The translations under genes were made by a program, and so were the position numbers. A DNA stretch of 9,794 bases, taken from Chloroflexota bacterium. GTDB lineage: Bacteria; Chloroflexota; Dehalococcoidia; GIF9; AB-539-J10. Under the pieces are notes generated by a model. It was not told the DNA's origin. It saw only the letters and a program-made list of their open reading frames with translations, and made no database searches. The DNA lies in the NCBI GenBank assembly GCA_015222295.1, contig JADFUZ010000006.1, positions 1-9,794 on the forward strand. The letters are read 5' to 3'. Each line of letters opens with the position of its first letter. The stretch's first letter is position 1. Shown piece after piece: positions 1 through 5,717 of the stretch.

Positions 1-1041
1 CACCAAACTCATGAGACAGCCAAGCGCCGTCTCGAAGCCGCTGATGCCAAAAGCAGCCCCCTCCAGGCCACCGTACTTATCCAACAACGTGTGCGGGGCA
101 TGATCGGTGGCAATGGCGTCAATGACGCCGTCCTGCAGACCTTCAATCAGGCAGTTCCTATCCTCCTCAGTGCGCAGCGGCGGATACATCTTGGCATTGG
201 GGCCGTGCCGACCCGTCATTACTCTATCCTCGGTCAATGTGAGGTGGTGAGGAGTGACCTCAGCCGTGACGGCGATCCCCTTTTCCTTGGCCCAGCGTAT
301 TAGCTCAACTGAACCGCGCGTACTCACGTGGCCAATGTGCACCCTGGCTCCCGTAGCTCTTGCCAGTACGATGTCACGTGCCACGACTAGCTCCTCAGCG
401 GCCGACGGAATCCCCTTGACTCCCAGTCTGGCGGATACCTGTCCCTCGTTGACTACTCCTCCGACACTCAGTCGTCTGTCCTCGCAGTGGTCCGAAATCG
501 GCAAGCCCAGCGCACGGCTATAGTCCATAGCGCGACGCATGAGCTGCGGGTCCTGCACAGTGTCCCCGTCGTCACTAAACGCCACTACCCCGGCCTCAGC
601 CAGTACAGCCATCTCAGTCAATTCCTCCCCCCTTCTTCCCCTGGTGATGCAGCCTATCGGGAAAACATGAACAAAGCCCTCTTCGCCAGCCCTTTTTTTG
701 ACCTGCTCCACAACAGCCTGGCTATCGAGCGGCGGGTCTGTATTTGGCATGCAGCAGACAGAGCTATAGCCACCCGCGGCAGCGGCTTTCGTCCCCGTGG
801 CAATGGTCTCCTTATCTTCGAAACCCGGCTCTCTGAGGTGGCAATGAATATCTAGAAAGCCAGGACAAACAACCAGGCCTGTGGCATCAAGAGTACGCTT
901 TTCCTTCCAAGCAGCGGTACCCTCCAGCGACAGTATCCTGCCTTCGTCGATAAGCAGGTCTCCAAGCCGGTCCAGTCCCCTATCGGGGTCGACTATCCGA
1001 CCGCCGCGGATGAGCAAACGCGAGAGTCCGTCGTTTATCAC
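1..1041 (-). CDS. pyrC: dihydroorotase, class I (C-terminus cut off by the window edge)
   Basis: Zinc amidohydrolase that cyclises carbamoyl-aspartate to dihydroorotate, the third step of pyrimidine synthesis, in the cytoplasm. I translated the reverse strand: 347 codons run without a stop from GTG at 1041 to the window edge. Visible motifs, numbered from the GTG, are DIHCHLREPG (metal ligands His66 and His68), FSDDG (Asp157/158), DHCED (His185), HIGHVST (His238), TPHH (265-266) and IATDHAPH (Asp313, the catalytic aspartate position). Family members are about 425 residues long, so roughly 80 are missing. The GTG overlaps the pyrB stop as GTGA with no clear Shine-Dalgarno, which suggests translational coupling. 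A TTG eight codons downstream is a weaker alternative start. The overlap and shared pathway place it in the pyrR-pyrB operon. Identity is secure; only the exact start is uncertain. Confidence 0.95.
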   Translation of the reverse strand, partial: MINDGLSRLLIRGGRIVDPDRGLDRLGDLLIDEGRILSLEGTAAWKEKRTLDATGLVVCPGFLDIHCHLREPGFEDKETIATGTKAAAAGGYSSVCCMPNTDPPLDSQAVVEQVKKRAGEEGFVHVFPIGCITRGRRGEELTEMAVLAEAGVVAFSDDGDTVQDPQLMRRAMDYSRALGLPISDHCEDRRLSVGGVVNEGQVSARLGVKGIPSAAEELVVARDIVLARATGARVHIGHVSTRGSVELIRWAKEKGIAVTAEVTPHHLTLTEDRVMTGRHGPNAKMYPPLRTEEDRNCLIEGLQDGVIDAIATDHAPHTLLDKYGGLEGAAFGISGFETALGCLMSLV

Positions 1042-2438
1042 CTGACATAGCTGCTGGGCCTAAACCCCTCGGCTTTAGCTCTCTCCTCCGAATCGAAAAC
1101 AATCAGCTTCTCCGGCCTGATATCTCGAGTCCAACGACTGTCAGCGCTATGGTACTTCTTGCTTTCCAGTTTGCCTTCATGCCAGTCTGAACTGGCGACA
1201 AACCGAGGCTGAAGCTCATGGTCGCAGTATACACATCTCAGCGTCAAGGGCTTGAGCCTCACGACTCTGAACTTGGGCTTTATGTACCTCTTCTCTGTTT
1301 CCTGGTTCGAGACGCATGTTGCGTTAGGGCATCTGAGCCCTGAGTCTCGTTCATACACAGGATAGCTCTTCCTTTGGAGCATGGATTCGCTTTCCTCAGA
1401 GACCGTCACTTCCTTGACTCCTAACAGGAGACATATCAGCGCCATCCTGACTGGTACGCCCTGCGACGCCTGCTTGAAGTACATGCTCCGGGGGTCTTCA
1501 TCCATGTCGAAAGCAAGCTCGTCAACACGGGGGAGTGGATGCATAATGAGCGTTCTTTGGAACTTCTTACCCCTGAGGAGTCTCTTATTCACCACCGGGT
1601 ACCTTTTCTCCCCTCCCTGTCCCCCCGCCGCTGCGGCCTGTCTTTCCTTCTGAACCCGGGTGACATAGAGAGCATCGACTCCTGTCTTCAACTCCACCTG
1701 GGCACTAATCTCCGGCATCATCGCAAGCTGATGCGGACTGCTGGGAGTCATGTACACAGCATCAAGTGGGAAAAGCCCCTCCTCAAGTGCTTGACCGAGA
1801 GCCTCATACCTCACAAGCTCACCGTCATACTCTGTGACCAGCTTCCTGAACACGTGTTCCGGTACTTCAAACCCTCGCCGCGGATGAAAGAGGACTGTGG
1901 CACCAAATCGGGCCAGTGCATAGGCCAGGGAGTGTACCGTTCGCCCGTACTTCAAGTCTCCCCACAGAGCGATCTTCAGACCCTTGATGCCTTTTCTCTC
2001 TTTCTTGATGGTATAGAGGTCGCACAGGGTTTGAGTCGGATGCTCGTGCCCACCGTCGCCCGCATTGACCACAGGGATGCCAGCGTAGTCAGCAACCACT
2101 TTAGCTGCTCCCTCCCAGGGGTGCCTGATAACGACTATGTCGGCGTAGCTGCCCACCACCCTGGCCATGTCGGCAATGCTCTCTCCCTTGGCCAGGGAAG
2201 TCGCACCCACATCAACCGCGCTTATCACCTGCCCGCCGAGTCGAATCATGGCCGCCTCGAAAGAGAGCCGCGTCCTTGTGCTTGGCTCAAAAAACAGGCT
2301 TGCCATGATCTTCCCACAACACAATTCACGCTGGCCCGCAAGCGAGCCTGCCATCACGTCGGCCAGAGAAAACAACCCTTCTATCTCACCATTGGATAAG
2401 TCGTCTATGGTCACGAGGCTTCTATTCGCCAAGCTCAT
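1038..2438 (-). CDS. pyrB: aspartate carbamoyltransferase with fused PyrI-like zinc knuckle and degenerate Ada-like tail
   Basis: Condenses carbamoyl phosphate with aspartate, the committed step of pyrimidine synthesis. The product is 466 aa from the ATG at 2438, against about 305-310 for ordinary PyrB. Residues 1-340 are the catalytic chain: STRTR (53-57) and SLAKGES (81-87) bind carbamoyl phosphate, with HPTQ (133-136) and HPLPRVDE (300-307). After a short linker, residues 368-412 carry CPNATC and CVYC (Cys370, 375, 402, 405), matching the CX4C...CX2C zinc knuckle of the PyrI regulatory chain, but the nucleotide-binding half of PyrI is absent. Residues about 424-466 resemble an Ada-type zinc module with its cysteines replaced. 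I chose this start because AAGGAGG (2453-2447) lies 8 nt upstream. An in-frame GTG at 2474 overlaps the pyrR stop and would add 12 residues, but the Shine-Dalgarno would then lie inside the gene. Confidence 0.96.
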   Translation of the reverse strand: MSLANRSLVTIDDLSNGEIEGLFSLADVMAGSLAGQRELCCGKIMASLFFEPSTRTRLSFEAAMIRLGGQVISAVDVGATSLAKGESIADMARVVGSYADIVVIRHPWEGAAKVVADYAGIPVVNAGDGGHEHPTQTLCDLYTIKKERKGIKGLKIALWGDLKYGRTVHSLAYALARFGATVLFHPRRGFEVPEHVFRKLVTEYDGELVRYEALGQALEEGLFPLDAVYMTPSSPHQLAMMPEISAQVELKTGVDALYVTRVQKERQAAAAGGQGGEKRYPVVNKRLLRGKKFQRTLIMHPLPRVDELAFDMDEDPRSMYFKQASQGVPVRMALICLLLGVKEVTVSEESESMLQRKSYPVYERDSGLRCPNATCVSNQETEKRYIKPKFRVVRLKPLTLRCVYCDHELQPRFVASSDWHEGKLESKKYHSADSRWTRDIRPEKLIVFDSEERAKAEGFRPSSYVR

Positions 2439-2446
2439 CTTAGCTC

Positions 2447-2453
2447 CCTCCTT
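2447..2453 (-). promoter_or_regulatory. strong ribosome binding site that sets the pyrB start
   Basis: AAGGAGG read on the minus strand, 8 nt before the ATG at 2438. It favours this ATG over the upstream GTG at 2474, which overlaps the pyrR stop codon as GTGA. Confidence 0.85.
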
Positions 2454-2470
2454 GATTCTCCTCTCAGCGG

Positions 2471-3097
2471 TCACCCGTCACCCAAACCCACGATCGCCGC
2501 CTGGCTGCTATTCGCCACACGACCCAGCTTTCTCGTTGAACCTCCCCTGAGCACCTGGCTCTCGGGCAAGCCAACAATCATGACCCTGTCTACCCCATCA
2601 GTCTCCTCAACCTGAACCAGAATCTCCTCATCCCTGGAGCTTGGGATGTTCTTTCCTGCGTAATCGGCTCGAATAGGAAGCTCCCTGTGGCCGCGGTCAA
2701 CCAGCACAGCCAACTGGACGGATTTGGGGCGTCCCAAATCCATAAGCGCATCCATAGCTGCTCGCGTGCTCCGCCCCGTGTACAGAACGTCGTCAACGAG
2801 GACTACTTGCTTCCCTGTGATGTCGGTGGGAACGCTGCTGTCTTGAATCGCCCGTTTCCTCTGCGGAAAAGGAATATCGTCACGGTAGAGGCCGATATCC
2901 AACTCGCCAACCGGAACGGAGATCCCTTGGAAAGCTCCGATTGCGGCACCCAGACGTTGTGCCAAGGGCACGCCTCGAGTACGCATGCCTACGAGCACGA
3001 CTTCCTCAGCACCCTTATTTCTCTCTATGATCTCGTGAGCGATACGGGCAACAACCCGGCCGATGTCCTCCGAGGTCATGAGGGTTTTCTCAGACAC
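2471..3097 (-). CDS. pyrR: PyrR bifunctional pyr operon attenuation regulator / uracil phosphoribosyltransferase
   Basis: PyrR binds the pyr mRNA leader when UMP or UTP is plentiful and lowers expression. It also converts uracil plus PRPP to UMP. The product is 208 aa from GTG at 3097. The PRPP-binding loop is VVLVDDVLYTGRS (98-110); HEIIERNKG (21-29) and MRTRG (38-42) are typical of the family, as is DYAGKNIPSSRDEEI (145-159). The family is usually near 180 aa, and here residues 176-208 form an extra polar tail. The start is chosen because AGGAGG (3110-3105) lies 7 nt before the GTG. An in-frame ATG at 3118 would place the Shine-Dalgarno inside the gene, and the ATG at 3079 lacks a good site. 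It leads the pyrR-pyrB-pyrC operon and is preceded by its own target RNA, so autoregulation is expected. Confidence 0.95.
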   Translation of the reverse strand: MSEKTLMTSEDIGRVVARIAHEIIERNKGAEEVVLVGMRTRGVPLAQRLGAAIGAFQGISVPVGELDIGLYRDDIPFPQRKRAIQDSSVPTDITGKQVVLVDDVLYTGRSTRAAMDALMDLGRPKSVQLAVLVDRGHRELPIRADYAGKNIPSSRDEEILVQVEETDGVDRVMIVGLPESQVLRGGSTRKLGRVANSSQAAIVGLGDG

Positions 3098-3133
3098 AAG
3101 AAAGCCTCCTGCCTTCAATGCGGCAAGAGGCTT
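3098..3133 (-). terminator. leader hairpin in front of pyrR: intrinsic terminator and/or Shine-Dalgarno sequestor
   Basis: On the minus strand the 5' arm AAGCCTCTTGCC (3133-3122) pairs over all 12 positions with the 3' arm GGCAGGAGGCTT (3113-3102), with one U-G wobble and an 8-nt loop. It is followed by TTCTT and then the GTG start at 3097. The 3' arm contains AGGAGG (3110-3105), the only good ribosome site for pyrR, so forming the hairpin should also block translation. The U-tract is imperfect (TTTCTT), so I cannot tell whether the hairpin acts mainly by ending transcription or by hiding the ribosome site. Confidence 0.8.
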
Positions 3134-3174
3134 CCATTGTTGCTGCGGAACGCTCTGACATACGCCTGCTTGCC
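3122..3174 (-). promoter_or_regulatory. candidate antiterminator pairing of the pyr leader
   Basis: GGCAAG-C-AGG (3174-3165) can pair with CCTCTTGCC (3130-3122), giving nine base pairs with one bulged C. This uses bases from the 3' side of the PyrR-binding loop and from the 5' arm of the downstream hairpin, so it excludes both. That three-way competition is the arrangement known from Bacillus pyr attenuators. The pairing was found by eye and was not energy-scored. Confidence 0.65.
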
Positions 3175-3200
3175 AGCCTCACTGGACTGATTTAAAGGCT
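3171..3200 (-). promoter_or_regulatory. PyrR-binding RNA element (anti-antiterminator loop)
   Basis: The minus-strand sequence AGTCCAGTGAGGCT (3188-3175) matches, at every position, the PyrR-binding consensus I recall, ARUCCNGNGAGGYU. CAG (3189-3187) and CTG (3176-3174) form the upper stem. GCCT (3199-3196) can pair with AGGC (3167-3164) as a lower stem. A TTTAAA precedes the loop, as in Bacillus pyr leaders. It lies just after the predicted transcription start and about 40 nt ahead of the terminator/sequestor hairpin, so UMP-bound PyrR would stabilise it and allow that hairpin to form. Confidence 0.88.
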
Positions 3201-3205
3201 ATACC

Positions 3206-3234
3206 ATTCTACTACGCTCATGCAGGTGGCGCAA
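3206..3234 (-). promoter_or_regulatory. predicted pyrR operon promoter
   Basis: On the minus strand a -10 of TAGAAT (3211-3206, 5/6 to consensus) lies 17 bp after TTGCGC (3234-3229, a weak -35). The predicted start near 3200-3199 gives a leader of about 100 nt that begins right at the PyrR-binding element. The -35 lies within an 18-bp palindrome. Confidence 0.6.
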
Positions 3235-3239
3235 CCTGC
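3222..3239. repeat. 18-bp palindrome between divergent pyrR and pyrG promoters (candidate operator)
   Basis: GCAGGT (3222-3227) and ACCTGC (3234-3239) are perfect inverted arms around a 6-bp centre whose middle GCGC is also self-complementary. The palindrome covers the predicted pyrR -35 and ends 5 bp before the pyrG -35. Position and symmetry suit a dimeric DNA-binding regulator, but no protein is known for it and only one copy was noticed in the window. Confidence 0.45.
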
Positions 3240-3244
3240 GGAAC

Positions 3245-3273
3245 TTGACAACTCAACTCAACATTCTTAGAAT
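3245..3273 (+). promoter_or_regulatory. strong sigma-70-type promoter of the pyrG-tal-rho operon
   Basis: A perfect -35 TTGACA (3245-3250) is followed after exactly 17 bp by TAGAAT (3268-3273, 5/6 to consensus). The predicted start near 3280 gives an untranslated leader of about 70 nt before the pyrG ATG. The leader contains a small imperfect hairpin (GCCA 3312-3315 with TGGC 3319-3322, flanked by AAAAC and GTTTT) and a 7-codon upstream ORF at 3336-3359. Neither has evident function. Confidence 0.8.
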
Positions 3274-3351
3274 AACACAAGGTCAAAGTCTGCCTCTCGA
3301 TTGCGAAAACGGCCATCCTGGCTTCTAGTTTTGTCATGCCCACAGTGAAGT

Positions 3352-4980
3352 ATGACTAAGTACGTGTTTGTTACCGGCGGCGTTATCAGCTCAGTCGGTA
3401 AGGGTGTCTCAGTAGCTTCCATCGGTAGAATTCTCAAGAGCCGGTCTGTTTCCGTCTCAGCGCAGAAGCTCGACCCCTACCTCAATGCCGACGCGGGGAC
3501 GATATCCATTTCCCAGCACGGTGAGGTGTTCGTCACCCAGGACGGTGCTGAGACCGACCTGGATCTGGGGCATTACGAGAGATTCATGGGGGTCGATCTG
3601 GGTCAGGCCTCGAGTGTTAGCTCTGGTCAGGTGTATTCCTCGATCTTCGCTCAGGAAAGGAAGGGGGACTTCCTCGGAGGCACTATCCAGGTAGTTCCAC
3701 ACGTGACCAACGAGATAAAGAAACGCATCAGGCAAGTTGCTGAGGTCTCTAGAGTTGCCGTAGTCATAGTCGAAGTTGGTGGCACAGTGGGCGACATTGA
3801 GGGACAGCCCTTCCTCGAGGCCATAAGGCAAATGAGAAAGGACGTAGGCAGGGACAACGTATTGTACATCCACGTCACTTTCCTGCCACACATTGCCGCC
3901 ACCAATGAACTGAAGACCAAGCCCACACAACATAGTGTCAATGAACTCAGACGCATTGGCATCCAGCCCGACGTGATCCTGTGTCGTAGCGACAGGGAGA
4001 TATCCGAAGGCATCAAGGACAAGATATCGCTGTTCTGCGATGTCGATAAAGAGGCAGTCATCCCACTGGTTACGAGTGAGACCATCTACGAGGTGCCTTT
4101 GCTGCTGGAAGAGTATGGACTGGGGGAACTCATAGTCAATCGTTTGGGGCTGGAATCCACGAAGAGCGACCTGGACGGCTGGCGTGAGATGGTAATCAGG
4201 TTGAAAGCACCCAAGGAAGCGGTAACCATTGGACTGGTCGGGAAGCATGTGGAGCTTCAGGACGCCTACTATTCAGTACGTGAGGCATTGTGTCATGCAG
4301 CCCTGGCTCACGACCGTGAAGCAAAGGTAGAGTGGCTGAACCCCGAAGCACTGCAGGAAGGCCACAACAGCAAGCTCAGGCAAGTTCAAGGCGTGATCAT
4401 CCCGAGCGACTCTGGCGACGGGGGAATCGAAGACGTAATACAAACGGTCAAGTTCGCCAGAGAAAGAGACATACCATACCTTGGCCTGGGCCTTGGGATG
4501 CACGTGATGGCCATTGAATTTGGGCGCCATGCATTCCACAGTGGAGATGTCAACTCTACTGAATTCAACCCCGGCACCGCATACCCGGTAGTTCACCTGC
4601 CACACGGAAGACGCCGTGCTGGTCAAGAAGGCGACGCCATGCGACTGGGAACCTATCCCTGTCACCTGGTGCCTGCAACGAAAGCGGGCCAGGCCTATGG
4701 GTGCGGAGTAGCCTACGAGCGGCACCGCCACCGCTTGGAGTTCAACAACAGTTTTCGGTCACCGCTGGAGAAGGCCGGGATGGTAGTGAGTGGACTGTCA
4801 CCAGACGGGGAACTCGTTGAGATCATCGAACTCAGGGATCATCCCTGGATGCTATCTTGCCAGTTTCAACCTGAGTTCAGGTCCCGCCCCGACTGTCCTC
4901 ATCCACTCTTCGTCGATTTCATCGGAGCAGCCAAGAAGACGATCATCGAGGGAGCTCAGACGAGCTTGCCCATAAGCTAA
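3352..4980 (+). CDS. pyrG: CTP synthase with an apparently inactivated glutaminase domain
   Basis: Aminates UTP to CTP using ATP. The 542 aa length is normal. The synthetase half looks functional: GGVISSVGKG (9-18) P-loop, QHGEVF (55-60), DGAETDLDLGHYERF, EVGGTVGDIE and KTKPTQHSV (188-196). The C-terminal glutamine amidotransferase half keeps its fold landmarks (ERHRHRLE, HPLFVDFI) but not its chemistry. The nucleophile motif GICLGMQ reads GLGLGMH, so the Cys is Gly380. The catalytic His of FHPE is Gln506 (FQPE), while Glu508 remains. The oxyanion motif PGGFG reads PSDSG (351-355). Pro54 of the E. coli ammonia gate is Ile53. I infer ammonia-dependent CTP synthesis only. It is the first gene of an operon with tal and rho and is divergent from pyrR. 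The Shine-Dalgarno is poor (GTGAAG, very close to the ATG). Confidence 0.96.
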   Translation: MTKYVFVTGGVISSVGKGVSVASIGRILKSRSVSVSAQKLDPYLNADAGTISISQHGEVFVTQDGAETDLDLGHYERFMGVDLGQASSVSSGQVYSSIFAQERKGDFLGGTIQVVPHVTNEIKKRIRQVAEVSRVAVVIVEVGGTVGDIEGQPFLEAIRQMRKDVGRDNVLYIHVTFLPHIAATNELKTKPTQHSVNELRRIGIQPDVILCRSDREISEGIKDKISLFCDVDKEAVIPLVTSETIYEVPLLLEEYGLGELIVNRLGLESTKSDLDGWREMVIRLKAPKEAVTIGLVGKHVELQDAYYSVREALCHAALAHDREAKVEWLNPEALQEGHNSKLRQVQGVIIPSDSGDGGIEDVIQTVKFARERDIPYLGLGLGMHVMAIEFGRHAFHSGDVNSTEFNPGTAYPVVHLPHGRRRAGQEGDAMRLGTYPCHLVPATKAGQAYGCGVAYERHRHRLEFNNSFRSPLEKAGMVVSGLSPDGELVEIIELRDHPWMLSCQFQPEFRSRPDCPHPLFVDFIGAAKKTIIEGAQTSLPIS

Positions 4981-4986
4981 GGAGGA
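4981..4986 (+). promoter_or_regulatory. ribosome binding site of tal, abutting the pyrG stop
   Basis: GGAGGA directly follows the pyrG TAA (4978-4980) and precedes the ATG at 4990. The 9-nt gap implies co-transcription and probable translational coupling of pyrG and tal. Confidence 0.8.
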
Positions 4987-4989
4987 TCC

Positions 4990-5691
4990 ATGAGGCTATT
5001 CCTGGACACCGCTAACATAGACCACATCCGTCACGGCGTGGAATTGGGAGTGATAACTGGCGTGACCACTAACCCTAGTCTCGTGTCAAAGGAAGGCAAA
5101 GTCGATTACCGGGAACTGGTCAAGGAAATCTGCTCAGTCGTCCCCGGGCCAGTATCCACCGAGGTACTGAGCCAGACTGCTTCAGGAATGATAGCTGAAG
5201 CCAGAGAAGTCGCCAAATGGGCAGATAATGTGGTAGTCAAGATACCAGCCAGTCTCGAAGGACTGAAGGCCACTTCAGTGCTTTCCAAGGAGAACATAAG
5301 GGTCAACTTCACCCTGTGCTTCTCCCTGAACCAGGCCCTCCTGGCAGCGGCAGCGGGGGCGACCTTCATCAGTCCTTTTGTGGGCAGGCTCGACGATATT
5401 GGTGAAGATGGCATGAGAGTAGTAGTTGACATTGTTCAGTTTTTGGACTACTATGAGTTGCCCACTCAAGTTATCGCCGCTAGCATTCGACACGCCCAAC
5501 ACTGCGTTTTGGCGGCTAAGGCGGGCGCACACATCGCAACCGTACCGTACAGCGTGCTTCTGCAGATCATCCACCACCCATTGACAGACATCGGGATCAA
5601 GCGTTTCACAGATGACTGGCGAAATGTAATGGGTGAAACAGGGATTCTCGCAACGCGGACGGAATCTGACCCGCACGAACTCACGAACTGA
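4990..5691 (+). CDS. tal: small transaldolase (TalC / fructose-6-phosphate aldolase family)
   Basis: A class I Schiff-base aldolase of the pentose phosphate pathway that moves a three-carbon dihydroxyacetone unit between sugar phosphates. The product is 233 aa, slightly longer than the usual 215-220 of this small family. It shows FLDTANI (4-10) and GVTTNPSLV (24-32), Schiff-base Lys84 in VVVKIPAS, NFTLCFS (106-112) and ISPFVGRLDDIG (127-138). Two positions separate true transaldolases from E. coli FSA. Glu58 (STEVL) stands where FSA has Gln59, and Phe130 (SPF) where FSA has Tyr131, while TalB has Phe178. Both are transaldolase-type here, so I favour transaldolase over fructose-6-phosphate aldolase activity. 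It sits 9 nt after pyrG and 26 nt before rho. The C-terminal 15-20 residues are an unremarkable extension. Confidence 0.92.
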   Translation: MRLFLDTANIDHIRHGVELGVITGVTTNPSLVSKEGKVDYRELVKEICSVVPGPVSTEVLSQTASGMIAEAREVAKWADNVVVKIPASLEGLKATSVLSKENIRVNFTLCFSLNQALLAAAAGATFISPFVGRLDDIGEDGMRVVVDIVQFLDYYELPTQVIAASIRHAQHCVLAAKAGAHIATVPYSVLLQIIHHPLTDIGIKRFTDDWRNVMGETGILATRTESDPHELTN

Positions 5692-5717
5692 AGTAAGCGT
5701 GCGACAGGGAGACTACC

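Noticed and set aside
1539..2399. 286-codon plus-strand open frame
   Set aside because: It lies entirely antisense to pyrB, has no family motif, and its length follows from the GC-rich pyrB reading frame.
2439..2474. GTG at 2474 as the pyrB start
   Set aside because: A strong AAGGAGG lies downstream of it, 8 nt before the ATG at 2438, and homologues typically begin near that ATG.
3274..3300. Bacillus-type pyrG attenuation by repeated G addition at the transcript start
   Set aside because: The predicted start region reads AACACAAGG and lacks the GGGC start needed; there is also no matching strong terminator in the leader.
3457..4248. 263-codon minus-strand open frame
   Set aside because: It is antisense to the highly conserved synthetase half of pyrG, with no recognisable domain or ribosome site.
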